Positions 26,540 to 35,082 of a stretch of DNA of 64,000 nucleotides are shown one piece after another. The DNA comes from Kiritimatiellales bacterium (GTDB taxonomy: Bacteria > Verrucomicrobiota > Kiritimatiellia > Kiritimatiellales > Tichowtungiaceae): NCBI GenBank assembly GCA_041656295.1, contig JBBADV010000001.1:186001-250000 (forward strand), written 5' to 3'. Position numbers and translations under genes: made by a program. How positions within the stretch are numbered: position 1 is the stretch's first letter; the number at the start of each line of letters is the position of its first letter. A model generated the notes under the pieces. It worked only from the letters and a program-made list of their open reading frames with translations, was not told where the DNA came from and did not search any database.

Positions 26540-27829
26540 ATGAAAACAGTGTTTCCAGTTAAAACATTCGGCGGGGAAATTCCGGTTCCCGGCGATAAGA
26601 GTATTTCGCAGCGGATCGCGATACTGGCGTCGCTCGCAGACGGAACATCGGCGGTGCGCGGATTCCTCGCCGGCGAAGATGCGATGAATACATTGAATGC
26701 AATGTGTGCACTCGGCGCATCGGCCGGTTTCTCCGGCGATGTTTTAAAGATTACCGGCACGGCCGGAAAACTGCACGTGCCGGGGAAAATTCTGGATATG
26801 GGAAATTCCGGCACCGGCACACGGCTGCTCGCCGGCATTCTGGCGGGACAGAATTTTGAATCGATACTCGCCGGCGATGCGTCGCTTTCGCGCCGGCCGA
26901 TGGGGCGCATTCAAAAACCGCTCGAACAGATGGGGGCCGCTATTTCACTCACCGGAGCGAAGGGCACACTGCCGATGAAAATTTCCGGTGCGCCATTGCA
27001 CGGAATTTATTATGAACTGCCGGTGGCGTCGGCGCAGGTGAAATCGTGTATTCTGCTCGCCGGGCTGTTTGCCGCCGGCAGAACGACAGTGGTTGAGCCG
27101 CGCTCAACGCGCGATCATACTGAAAAACTTTTTGAGATGTTTGGACTGCCGATTGAAATTGATGGACACAGCATTTCTATTTCCGGCGGTGCAGGTTTTG
27201 AAGCGCGTGAGCTTTTTGTCCCCGGCGATTTTTCGAGCGCCGCTTTCTGGATTGCCGCAGCGGCGGCGCGGCCGGGCGCTGAATTAACAGTTACCGGCGT
27301 CGGTTTAAATCCGCGCCGTACTGCGTTAATCGATGTGTTGAAGCGGATGGGGGCCGAAATTACGGTTGAATTTACGGCGACGTATAAGGATCCGGTTGGA
27401 ACAGTTGTTGTGCGCGGTACAAAACTTTCCGGCACGCAGGTTTCCGGCGCCGAAATTCCAAACTTAATTGATGAAATTCCGGTACTCGCTGTAACAGCGG
27501 CACTCGCCACCGGTGAAACGGTTATTCGCGACGCAGCGGAACTGCGGGTGAAAGAATCGGATCGCATTGCAGTAATGGCGACGCATTTACGCGCATTCGG
27601 TGTTGATGTTGAAGAAGCTCCGGACGGAATGAAAATTGCCGGCGGTGCAAACATTGTTGCACCGGAAATACCGCTGGCGTCGCACGGCGATCACCGGATT
27701 GCTATGTCGATGGCAATTCTGGCTTTGTTTGCTGATGCGCCGGTGAGGATTGCCGACACAGCGTGTATTGCGACATCGTATCCCGGATTCTGGCAGCACC
27801 TCGAACAGCTTGGAGGGAAAGCTTTATGA
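26540..27829 (+). CDS. aroA: 3-phosphoshikimate 1-carboxyvinyltransferase (EPSP synthase)
   Basis: A 429-aa enzyme of the shikimate pathway. PGDKSISQR (Lys/Ser/Arg phosphate-binding), GNSGTGTRLLAGIL (PEP site), SLSRRPMGRIQKPL, the catalytic Asp in LIDEIPVLAV, RVKESDRI and HGDHRIAMS are all present, giving a full two-domain fold. The ATGA overlap with cmk is the widespread aroA-cmk arrangement. AGGGAGTGG lies upstream of the ATG. Confidence 0.95.
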   Translation: MKTVFPVKTFGGEIPVPGDKSISQRIAILASLADGTSAVRGFLAGEDAMNTLNAMCALGASAGFSGDVLKITGTAGKLHVPGKILDMGNSGTGTRLLAGILAGQNFESILAGDASLSRRPMGRIQKPLEQMGAAISLTGAKGTLPMKISGAPLHGIYYELPVASAQVKSCILLAGLFAAGRTTVVEPRSTRDHTEKLFEMFGLPIEIDGHSISISGGAGFEARELFVPGDFSSAAFWIAAAAARPGAELTVTGVGLNPRRTALIDVLKRMGAEITVEFTATYKDPVGTVVVRGTKLSGTQVSGAEIPNLIDEIPVLAVTAALATGETVIRDAAELRVKESDRIAVMATHLRAFGVDVEEAPDGMKIAGGANIVAPEIPLASHGDHRIAMSMAILALFADAPVRIADTACIATSYPGFWQHLEQLGGKAL

Positions 27830-29175
27830 GGAAACAGAAACAGCGGATCATTGCAATCGACGGACCGGCAGCGTCCGGCAAGTCTACCGTTACACGCGAA
27901 GTGGCAAAACGGCTGAATTGCATCTATGTGGACTCCGGCGCACTGTATCGCGGCGTAACATGGAAGATGCAGCAGAGCCATGCGAATACGAAAAATCCGC
28001 TGATGGTGATTCCGGCGCTGTTAAAATCGAAGTGGAAGTTTTTTGTACGCGATGGTGCGGTGGCATTTGCGGTCGACGGCGTCGAGCCGGGCGCAGCGCT
28101 GCGCGAAAAAAATGTACGCGAAGCGGTTTCGGATATTGCAGCCATGCCGCCGGTGCGTAAATTTGTGGTGCACCGTTTGCGTAAACTGAAAAAGCTCGGC
28201 AGTCTGGCAATGGAAGGGCGCGACATCGGTTCGGTGGTTTTTCCGAAAACACCGTATAAATTTTATCTCGATGCCAGTCCGGAAGAGCGCGCCAAACGCC
28301 GGCATGCCGAATTGATCGCAAAGGGCGAAACGGAAAAGGCGCAGGAAGTAATGGAGTCGCTGCAGCGGCGCGACGAAAAAGATTCAACGCGCAAAGCCGC
28401 GCCGCTGAAAATTGCGGACGGCGCATATGTGATTGATACATCTAATCTTGATATCGCCGGTGTTGTAAAAGTTGTAATTGATCGCGTAGAAGAACTCGAG
28501 GCGCCGCGCACGGAAACGATGGTGAATCCGCGGCTCTATCGCACCGCGTGTGATTTCCTCTGTTTTGGTCTGCGCGTGGTGAATAATATTAAGGTCATTG
28601 GTTTGCAGAATGTACCGAAAACCGGCGGACTGATTATTGCCTCGAACCATGCCAGCTATCTCGACCCGCCGGCGGTCGGGGCATTCACGCGTATGCGTAC
28701 AATTCACTTCATGGCACGTGACACGCTGTTTAAAAACAGACTGTTCGGCGCCTTCTTGCGCGGCGTCGGCGTCATTCCGCTGTCGCGCGAAAGCGGCGAT
28801 TTGAAAGCGATGAAAACCGCGATTCAACTGCTGCATCACGGCGGCGCAGTCTCGCTTTTTCCTGAGGGCACGCGTTCGCCGGACGGCAATTTACAGCCGG
28901 CAAAACCCGGCATTGGCTTTCTTGTCGCCAAAGGCAACGCGCCGGTGGTGCCGGTGTATGTGCACGGCTCCTATGAGGCGTGGTCAAAAAACAGCGGAGG
29001 ATTAAAGCGCAAACCGATTACCGTTATTTTCGGACAGCTCATCACGCAGGAGGAAATCCGTGCACTCGGTACCGATCGCGAAGCTTACGGAAAAATCGGT
29101 GATCTCATCATGCAGCGCATCGCCGACCTCAAACAAAAATTTGAATGCGGAGAATTCAGCGAAGAGCTGGAATAA
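27826..29175 (+). CDS. cmk: Cytidylate kinase fused to 1-acylglycerol-3-phosphate acyltransferase
   Basis: A 449-aa fusion. Residues 1-225 are CMP/dCMP kinase: P-loop GPAASGKST, the CMP-binding MEGRDIGSVVFP, and RDEKDSTRKAAPLKIADGA with Arg/Asp lid residues. From about 230 on it is a PlsC/LPLAT acyltransferase with NHASYLDPP (HX4D motif), GVIPLSRESGD and FPEGTRSPDG. One polypeptide thus joins CDP supply and phosphatidic acid synthesis, two inputs of phospholipid making. The ATG at 27826 overlaps the aroA stop (ATGA); the frame is open from 27763 but the P-loop position supports 27826. Such fusions occur in some bacteria (general knowledge). Confidence 0.93.
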   Translation: MRKQKQRIIAIDGPAASGKSTVTREVAKRLNCIYVDSGALYRGVTWKMQQSHANTKNPLMVIPALLKSKWKFFVRDGAVAFAVDGVEPGAALREKNVREAVSDIAAMPPVRKFVVHRLRKLKKLGSLAMEGRDIGSVVFPKTPYKFYLDASPEERAKRRHAELIAKGETEKAQEVMESLQRRDEKDSTRKAAPLKIADGAYVIDTSNLDIAGVVKVVIDRVEELEAPRTETMVNPRLYRTACDFLCFGLRVVNNIKVIGLQNVPKTGGLIIASNHASYLDPPAVGAFTRMRTIHFMARDTLFKNRLFGAFLRGVGVIPLSRESGDLKAMKTAIQLLHHGGAVSLFPEGTRSPDGNLQPAKPGIGFLVAKGNAPVVPVYVHGSYEAWSKNSGGLKRKPITVIFGQLITQEEIRALGTDREAYGKIGDLIMQRIADLKQKFECGEFSEELE

Positions 29176-29294
29176 ATCAAATTAAAACAAGATCGCTCTA
29201 AAAATAAATAAAGTGATTCAGAAATATATTCAGTACCATTTAGAGAAAAAGCAAGGAGCTGCGCAGCTTGATTTAAAGCTGTGTTGAAGATGTC

Positions 29295-29310
29295 CCGTGG
29301 CAAGCCACGG
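29295..29310. repeat. Palindrome CCGTGGC-AA-GCCACGG, copy 1
   Basis: A perfect 7-bp stem with a two-base loop lies between the cmk stop and the tRNA-Arg gene. A longer copy with 9-bp arms is at 29627-29646. Too short on its own to name; it may belong to a REP-type or insertion-linked family. Confidence 0.6.
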
Positions 29311-29344
29311 TAAAAATAAGGCGCAAGACCGGAACAGCGTTTAG

Positions 29345-29421
29345 TGGTACCCCGGGCGGGATTCGAACCCGCGACCTACGGATTAGGAATCCGTTGCTCT
29401 GTCCAGCTGAGCTACCGGGGT
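29345..29421 (-). tRNA. tRNA-Arg (anticodon CCT)
   Basis: On the minus strand a complete cloverleaf is readable: acceptor ACCCCGG/CCGGGGT, D-arm GCTC/GAGC, anticodon stem ACGGA/TCCGT with loop TTCCTAA (anticodon CCT, decoding AGG), T-arm GCGGG/CCCGC with loop TTCGAAT. The 3' CCA is encoded (TGG at 29345-29347 on the plus strand). The 5' half is part of a 31-bp direct repeat that marks the left end of the genomic island. Confidence 0.96.
29388..29418. other. Left attachment-type repeat (within tRNA-Arg)
   Basis: This is the 31-bp segment of the tRNA 5' half that matches 44194-44224 exactly; one mismatch further out (29387 versus 44193) it continues for two more bases. It is the tRNA-side boundary of the island. 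Confidence 0.85.
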
Positions 29422-29626
29422 TTTATATGTAATATTTCATATATTAAGTGCTTGTAAAACACGGTCTACAGCGATCACAATTTTATTGTTGTGCTCCATG
29501 CATTTGCTTCCCTTTTAAGTGCATTGTTCAGGGTATAACCAAACCCTTCAAAATAATACACTTGAAAAAGAAGGTATGAGGAAAATAACCAGCACACCGG
29601 AGCAAGGCAAGAAACAAAGTGAATCT

Positions 29627-29646
29627 CCCCGTGGCAAGCCACGGGG
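29627..29646. repeat. Palindrome CCCCGTGGC-AA-GCCACGGGG, copy 2
   Basis: A perfect 9-bp stem with a two-base loop, extending the copy at 29295-29310. It directly abuts the point where the integrase homology begins (29648), so it may mark the truncation point. The rest of 29422-29626 shows no gene. Confidence 0.6.
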
Positions 29647-29647
29647 T

Positions 29648-30218
29648 ATTCTGCGACAGATTTCGATAAAACTGCTAAAAAACAAAAACCGGTTTTAATT
29701 GGCATTCCTTCCGCGCTCCGTGAAAAGTTACAGGAGGTGCCGTCAGGCAGCCGAAAAGGATTTGTTCTTCCGGAATATGCAGCAACCATTTGTATAAAAA
29801 TGACAAAGGTTCTCCGGCCCGCCGGTCGCAAATTACCGGCGAAATTCAGAAGCATTTTTTAAAGTGCGACATTCAAACAACGAATACTGATATTGTAAAT
29901 ATGCAGAGAAAACGCACGGCGGTTGAGGTCGGCTTTCACTCATTGCGTTACACATATGTTTTGCTTCATGCAGAACGCGGGACGCCGCAAGCCACCGTTC
30001 AGGCGGTGGTTGGGCATGGCAGTCCTGCGATGACGGCACATTATACACACATCGGGGAAGACACCTCCCGTCAGGTTGCCAATGTTTTTACGCTGGATGC
30101 GCCGCTGAATGATGTGCAAAAGGAAGTTCCTGTATGGATCAAGGATAGGCTGAAGCTGATGACCGAAGAGCATTGGGCACAGATCAAAAATGAATTATTG
30201 AGAACCATAAACTCATAA
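29648..30218 (+). pseudogene. Tyrosine recombinase (integrase), N-terminally lost and frameshifted
   Basis: The first frame reads YSATDFDKTAKKQKPVLIGI followed by PSALREKLQEV and GFVLPEYAAT, like the region before the catalytic part of phage integrases. Near 29785-29795 it shifts to a second frame with FHSLRYTYVLLHAERG (HXXR), TVQAVVGHGSPAMTAHYTHI (second His and catalytic Tyr), ending at 30218. The catalytic C-terminus is intact, but the N-terminal DNA-binding domain and the first Arg block are missing. It lies next to the tRNA-Arg attachment site and is probably the enzyme that once inserted the island. Confidence 0.82.
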
Positions 30219-30352
30219 TAAAATTTTAAACTTATCATATTCCAGTTTACTCTGATTATTTGACAAGTGGAATATTTATTCTTCTAACTTATTGTTTGCA
30301 TTACTGTTATGTATATGTATCCTCCTTAAAGGCACAATATAGATATTACTGA

Positions 30353-30664
30353 TACAACAAGTCAGCGTATAATGAGGATATATATAATGAATATACGCGA
30401 AATAGACGACACGCTCTCATTACTGAAATAAAATCCGATGAGAAGAAACGGGTTCTTGACGCTTTTTCTCCAAGAGCAATACGTCCCAAGTCTAAGCTAC
30501 TTACACGAAAGCAGGCCGCTGAAGTTCTTGGTACCTGTCCGGGGACGATCAAACGGTATGCCAGGCGCGGATGGATTTGGCAGATTAATTTTACATGTTG
30601 TCAGGTGCGGTATGATGAGCAGGAAATTATTGAATTCGCTCGAACCGGTCATGTCATCGTTTAG
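30353..30664 (+). pseudogene. Helix-turn-helix (excisionase-like) fragment without a normal start
   Basis: The frame ending at TAG 30664 encodes SKLLTRKQAAEVLGTCPGTI followed by KRYARRGWI and RYDEQEIIEFARTG, the pattern of the HTH_17/excisionase (MerR-like) domain: winged helix choosing DNA, with the KRYARRG recognition part. The frame is open from 30353 but has no ATG, GTG or TTG before the domain, so either a rare start is used or an upstream frameshift removed it. A short ATG frame at 30388 stops after 14 codons in another frame. Position next to the integrase fits a recombination directionality factor. Confidence 0.55.
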
Positions 30665-30902
30665 TAAAGAGTTTAATGAAATTCCTCTGCAGAATGACAC
30701 GCATGTAATCGGAATTTTTGACGAGCGGAATGATTCCGTTGCAAATAAGGGCTTAGTAAAAATCGACAAAAGGATGGGCACCGGCGATAAAAAGATCGAT
30801 TCCTTTGTTGTAGTGAATGAAGAAAAGCTCATTCTGGTATGAAATATCTCTGATTTTACTTCAGCCACTTGCTTTTATAGTCTATTTAAGTAAATTGCTT
30901 AA

Positions 30903-31577
30903 ATGACAGCAGCGGAACAAGTTTTAAACTGGATTGAAACCTACATAGAGGAAAACCGGCTCGGAGTGGGCGATGCTTTGCCTGGAGAGCTTGATATGGT
31001 TGCAGAAACCGGGATCAGCCGGATACCTGTCAGGGAGGCGCTGACTGCGCTCAAGGTTTTCGGGATCATTCAATCTCGGCGAAAAGGAGGAATCCGTATT
31101 ATTCGCGATCCGGTGACACTTGAATTACGACATTATTTTTCAGGCCAACATAAAATCGCGCACCACCATCATGACATGGTGGAATTCCGGGCGGCGATGG
31201 AATTGGGATTGGGGCCGTTAACGCTAAAGCGGATTACTAAAACGGCAATAAAAAAACTCCGCCGGATCGTGGATGACATAGATAAAAAAAATGATCAGGT
31301 GACCGTTGAGGATTTTATTCATGCAGAAACTGAATTTCACCGAACTCTAACAGAAGGTTGCGGTAACCGCCTGGCCAGCTTATTGGTGCATATTTATGCG
31401 CCGGTATTCAAAAGTCGATGGACAGATAGTAATCCGCTTTCGAAAAGAGCGAAAGCACACAGAGAAACCTGGGTAAAGCAGCATAAAAGCATGGTTGAAG
31501 CGCTGGAAGAAAAAGACCTGAATCGGTTTTTGACTGGCTTACGTAAACATATGTATCCGTATTTTAAAATACTGTGA
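30903..31577 (+). CDS. GntR-family (FCD/FadR subfamily) transcriptional regulator
   Basis: A 224-aa regulator. Residues 1-70 form the winged helix: GVGDALPGELDMVAETGISR, IPVREALTALKVFGIIQSR and GGIRII match GntR. Residues 85-220 are the helical FCD effector domain, with FHRTLTEGCGN and later His residues that usually bind metal and a sugar acid or other carboxylate. It starts 60 bp after the end of the previous frame and is the only regulator in the island. Palindromes of FadR-type form at 31721, 37272 and 41726 are candidate operators. The effector is unknown; sugar acids are a guess from the family. Confidence 0.9.
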   Translation: MTAAEQVLNWIETYIEENRLGVGDALPGELDMVAETGISRIPVREALTALKVFGIIQSRRKGGIRIIRDPVTLELRHYFSGQHKIAHHHHDMVEFRAAMELGLGPLTLKRITKTAIKKLRRIVDDIDKKNDQVTVEDFIHAETEFHRTLTEGCGNRLASLLVHIYAPVFKSRWTDSNPLSKRAKAHRETWVKQHKSMVEALEEKDLNRFLTGLRKHMYPYFKIL

Positions 31578-31582
31578 TACAT
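31573..31582 (-). promoter_or_regulatory. Operator-like half copy ATGTATCACA at the gntR stop
   Basis: TGTGATACAT on the plus strand is the reverse complement of the ATGTATCACA core found in the operators at 37272 and 41726. It overlaps the gntR stop codon. A second partial copy, ATGTATCACG, is at 31651-31660. With the full palindrome at 31721, three sites lie within 160 bp. Confidence 0.4.
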
Positions 31583-31694
31583 GCTGAGTAAAATCTGTAG
31601 CGTTATAAAAATTTCCCAATGATTTATCTTTGGGAGTTTTTTATGACTGGATGTATCACGTTCAAATTCGAAAAATACAAACGAATAAAAATGG

Positions 31695-31733
31695 TTGACA
31701 AAAAATAAAATAAAATAAAATATGTATTACATA
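31695..31733 (+). promoter_or_regulatory. Promoter with GntR-type palindromic operator, unit 1
   Basis: TTGACA (31695-31700) is followed by an A/T-only spacer and by TAAAAT (31716) running into the perfect palindrome TATGTA-T-TACATA (31721-31733). The core GT-N3-AC fits the FadR-subfamily operator consensus. Binding would cover the promoter of the DNRLRE gene at 31770. The same palindrome, with one changed base, stands at the same distance after a -35-like box at 37272 and 41726. Confidence 0.6.
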
Positions 31734-31769
31734 ATATTTAAATAAAGCATTGCGAATATAGGTAGTGAT

Positions 31770-32645
31770 ATGCAAAAAACAAAAAAAGCTATTTTTCATG
31801 CAGATTCTGTTGATGGAATCCGCCGACCTAAAGCATCGCTTAAACTTTTGCAAAAAATACTTTCAGTCGGCGGGAAAACCATCGAGTGTTCTGTGATTTT
31901 TCCGGTGAAAAAAATTGCTGGTATGATTTGTCTGTTTATATTTATATTTTTATATGTACCGGCAGATGAGGTGGTTTTTCAACAGGGAGTTACTAACGAA
32001 TTCTCCGGAGGAAGTGCTTATTCCGGTACCCGGGATACGTATATTAATATCAGCAACAGTAGAAATTATGGCGGCATAACTTCTTTTGCATACGGACTCA
32101 CCGGATCTTTTTATGCTTTGCTGAGATTCGATCTTTCTTCATTAACCCATTTAGCGTCAAAAATTACGATTCACTCCGCATCAATCGAATTAGTTCCTCG
32201 TGCCGGATCCGGTCGTGGCGAAATTGATTTTGGAGTTTATGCATTGAACAGTGTTCATGCCGGTTGGGTAGAAGGAACAGGAGAAGGCGGAGCCGCTGAT
32301 CTTGTTCTTGGCGCCACCTGCGGGACACATTTCTTATATGATACTGTCAAGTGGTCTGGCGGAGGAGTTTTTAGTACGGCTGATTACGATTTTTCCAATC
32401 CGCTTTATACGGGGAGATCAAGCCTTACTTCAAATAATATTATAACTCTTCCGCCGGACATAGTTTTGTCATGGATTAAAACTCCTGCAAACAATGCCGG
32501 AATAGTTTTTGTGGCCAACGACACTACAGATGCCCTTTACACGCAGGTTTTTTCTTCACGATATAGTACAGTAACCCATCGTCCGAAATTAGTTATTAAT
32601 TATACAGTTTTTCAATCTTCAGTTAGACTGATAATGATTCACTAA
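31770..32645 (+). CDS. Secreted DNRLRE-domain protein
   Basis: A 291-aa protein. Residues about 66-280 form one DNRLRE-type beta domain: RDTYINISNSRNYGGITSFA, LLRFDLSSLTHLASKITIHS, HAGWVEGTGEGG and PPDIVLSWI, a jellyroll seen in extracellular and surface proteins. A hydrophobic stretch follows KKIAGMICLFIFIFLYVPAD, so export is likely. The ATG start leaves a 45-residue basic lead before it; GTG 31905 (VKKIAGM) would give a classical signal peptide and is a strong alternative. It is the first gene after the GntR-type operator and has the same module as the next two proteins. Confidence 0.75.
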   Translation: MQKTKKAIFHADSVDGIRRPKASLKLLQKILSVGGKTIECSVIFPVKKIAGMICLFIFIFLYVPADEVVFQQGVTNEFSGGSAYSGTRDTYINISNSRNYGGITSFAYGLTGSFYALLRFDLSSLTHLASKITIHSASIELVPRAGSGRGEIDFGVYALNSVHAGWVEGTGEGGAADLVLGATCGTHFLYDTVKWSGGGVFSTADYDFSNPLYTGRSSLTSNNIITLPPDIVLSWIKTPANNAGIVFVANDTTDALYTQVFSSRYSTVTHRPKLVINYTVFQSSVRLIMIH

Positions 32646-32719
32646 TAACTTCGGCGTTTTTTTGAAAACAGTGTCATCCAATTTATTAACAGCTCTGGTA
32701 TTTAATAAAGGAGAGAGAG

Positions 32720-35023
32720 ATGAGTATTAAAATTACAAATACAACATGGCATATTCATTCATTGTTGCGCGCGTTCTACTTATTTACAGCCGTGTTTGCA
32801 TGTGCTGAAGTTGCAGTTTTTCAGCAGGGAGCCAGCAATCCTCTTACCGGAATTTACACCGGCGTACATGACGCAACAATTCGCAACGGAAACGACCGCA
32901 ATTACGGCGGTGACACCATCCTTACGTTCGGTGGCGGCTTCAGTGTTCTTTTACAGTTCGATCTTTCGTCTTTAAACAGCGCCTCGCCGCTGACGATAAA
33001 ATCGGCAGTGCTGGAGCTGGCACCGCGAATTTCATCTGCTGAAACCAGGCCGGTCTCCTTTCGTATTCACGTGCTGAACCGTGGACATGCCGGCTGGCAG
33101 CAAGGGGCAGGCATTGGGAAGGATGTATCCAGTCCGGGAGAAGTTTCATTTTTCTACCGGTCGTATAAGGAGGGGGAATGGACACGGAAATCAGGATTCA
33201 GCATCCGCGATTATTCGGCAGAGGCTGTTTATAAAGGCATATTCAACCCATCGGCTCCTAAAACAGTTGTTCATCTTCCGCCAGAGCTGATTTTATCCTG
33301 GATTGAAAAACCTGAACAGAATGCCGGACTGGTGATTGTCAGCGACGATACGGCGTATGGACAGGTACGTTCGTCAGAATATAAAACCGTTGCTGAACGT
33401 CCGCGATTGAATATCACTTATACATCGGCCTCGCCGGTAAATGTCGAAACAGGTGTCCCTGCTACCGGCGAGATCGTTGCTGTAAATAAATCGGTTCAAA
33501 AATCAAAAATTACTGATGAAAACCCTGTTGATATCGGAAGCAACAGGGAACTTTTTATCGACGAGTTTCTTATTGATCAATTATCCGGCAGCGCTGAATT
33601 ACGGTTACAAACTCCGCAAATACGAGAAACTGTATTAAATTTTGATCAGCCGTGGGAAGGTAATGCCTGCGGTTATCTCAGTATTTTTAAGGATGATTCA
33701 ATTTATAAAATGTACTATCGGGGTTGTGATGTTAAAGTTGTTGATCGGAAAGCGGCCAATACACACTCAAATATTTTCTGTTATGCGGAAAGTAAAGACG
33801 GAATAAACTGGGAGCGCCCTGAGCTGGGTTTGTTTGATTTTAATGGATCGAAGAAAAACAATATTGTTATCGCCAGTGGTCAGTTCGGTGATTTTCATCT
33901 TGATGTAGGAGACAACGCTTCATTTTTTAAAGACGAAAACCCGAAGGTCAATCCGGATGAAAAATATAAAGCGTTGGTTTGCGTCGACGAAGGGAATCCT
34001 CGATCGTTATATGCCATGAAGTCCGCAGACGGTATTCACTGGCTGCCTCTCAGCATAAAACCGGTGCTTACGAACGGAGAAATGGATTCGCTTAATCTTG
34101 CTTTCTGGGACGAAAAAAAAGGAGAATACCGGGCATATTGGCGATTTTTTAATCGCTCTATGCTGCATCCTGATGGTTCTTCGGTTGGCAGTGTGCGGTC
34201 CGTTAGAACTGCAACGTCAAAAGATTTTATTCATTGGGAAAATGAAGCGGATTTGACGTATGACAACCGGAGTACCGACCAGTTATATACTTCAGGAATT
34301 AAACCGTATTACCGCGCCAAACAGATTCTTATTGGATTGCCTGCCCGTTATGTAGAAAGAACAGGAAATAGCAGTTTGGATTTACTGCCGGGCAAAGAAA
34401 ATCGGGATATCCGCGGCACCGCCAGAGGACGCCTGCGCTCGGCAATAACCGATACCTTTTTAATTGCCAGCCGCGATGGCGTTCATTTTAAAAAATGGGA
34501 GGAAACGTTTCTGCGTCCCGGCATTGAACGCTGGGGGACGTGGGCCTATGGCGATGCGTACGCTGCCTGGGGCATGCTGGAAACTGCATCTGCACTGGAA
34601 GATGCACCCAATGAAATTTCAATTTATGCTCAGGAAAGTTATTGGACCGGAAGCAAGGATCATAATGGAAACAAATTACGCAGATATACGTTGAGACTGG
34701 ATGGTTTTTCGTCCGTGCACGCTTCAAGAAATGGCGGAGAGCTTCTAACAAAGCCATTGATTTTTAAAGGTGAAGAGTTGCTGCTTAATTTTTCAACTTC
34801 CGCCGGTGGGTCTGTTCGTGTAGAGATTCAGAGCCCGGACGGCACCCTGATTCCGGGATATTCGCTGGAAGAATGTATGGAACTTTTTGGCGATTCAACT
34901 CAGCGCGCAGTTACCTGGTTGTCTGGAAATAATCTGAAGGATATTTCCGGGCGTCCTGTAAGAGTGAGGTTTGTGTTAAATGATGCTGACCTGTTTGCTT
35001 TTGGCTTTGCTGATGAAAAATAA
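32720..35023 (+). CDS. Secreted DNRLRE plus propeller-like protein, paralogue A
   Basis: A 767-aa protein. A hydrophobic N-terminus (about residues 12-30) is a signal peptide. Residues 32-235 are a DNRLRE module (DATIRNGNDRNYGGDTILTF, LLQFDLSSLNS). Residues about 265-760 belong to a family starting ELFIDEFLIDQL with PWEGNACGYLSIFKDDSIYK, MYYRGCD, ESKDGINWERPELGLFDF and a C-terminal DADLFAFGF. The repeated W/Y plus D-G-I-W blocks suggest a five-bladed beta-propeller of the GH43/GH32-like kind, but I cannot assign catalytic residues. GGAGAGAG precedes the start. Paralogues are at 35083 and 40199. Confidence 0.75.
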   Translation: MSIKITNTTWHIHSLLRAFYLFTAVFACAEVAVFQQGASNPLTGIYTGVHDATIRNGNDRNYGGDTILTFGGGFSVLLQFDLSSLNSASPLTIKSAVLELAPRISSAETRPVSFRIHVLNRGHAGWQQGAGIGKDVSSPGEVSFFYRSYKEGEWTRKSGFSIRDYSAEAVYKGIFNPSAPKTVVHLPPELILSWIEKPEQNAGLVIVSDDTAYGQVRSSEYKTVAERPRLNITYTSASPVNVETGVPATGEIVAVNKSVQKSKITDENPVDIGSNRELFIDEFLIDQLSGSAELRLQTPQIRETVLNFDQPWEGNACGYLSIFKDDSIYKMYYRGCDVKVVDRKAANTHSNIFCYAESKDGINWERPELGLFDFNGSKKNNIVIASGQFGDFHLDVGDNASFFKDENPKVNPDEKYKALVCVDEGNPRSLYAMKSADGIHWLPLSIKPVLTNGEMDSLNLAFWDEKKGEYRAYWRFFNRSMLHPDGSSVGSVRSVRTATSKDFIHWENEADLTYDNRSTDQLYTSGIKPYYRAKQILIGLPARYVERTGNSSLDLLPGKENRDIRGTARGRLRSAITDTFLIASRDGVHFKKWEETFLRPGIERWGTWAYGDAYAAWGMLETASALEDAPNEISIYAQESYWTGSKDHNGNKLRRYTLRLDGFSSVHASRNGGELLTKPLIFKGEELLLNFSTSAGGSVRVEIQSPDGTLIPGYSLEECMELFGDSTQRAVTWLSGNNLKDISGRPVRVRFVLNDADLFAFGFADEK

Positions 35024-35082
35024 AAGAAAACCATATTTTTGCAGAAAATTATATTTCTGACAATAAATGGAGATTACAGCGT

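Noticed and set aside
30438..30842. Plus-strand frame of 134 codons after the integrase relic
   Set aside because: Its first half is out of frame with the clear helix-turn-helix domain; the second half has no recognised features or ribosome site.
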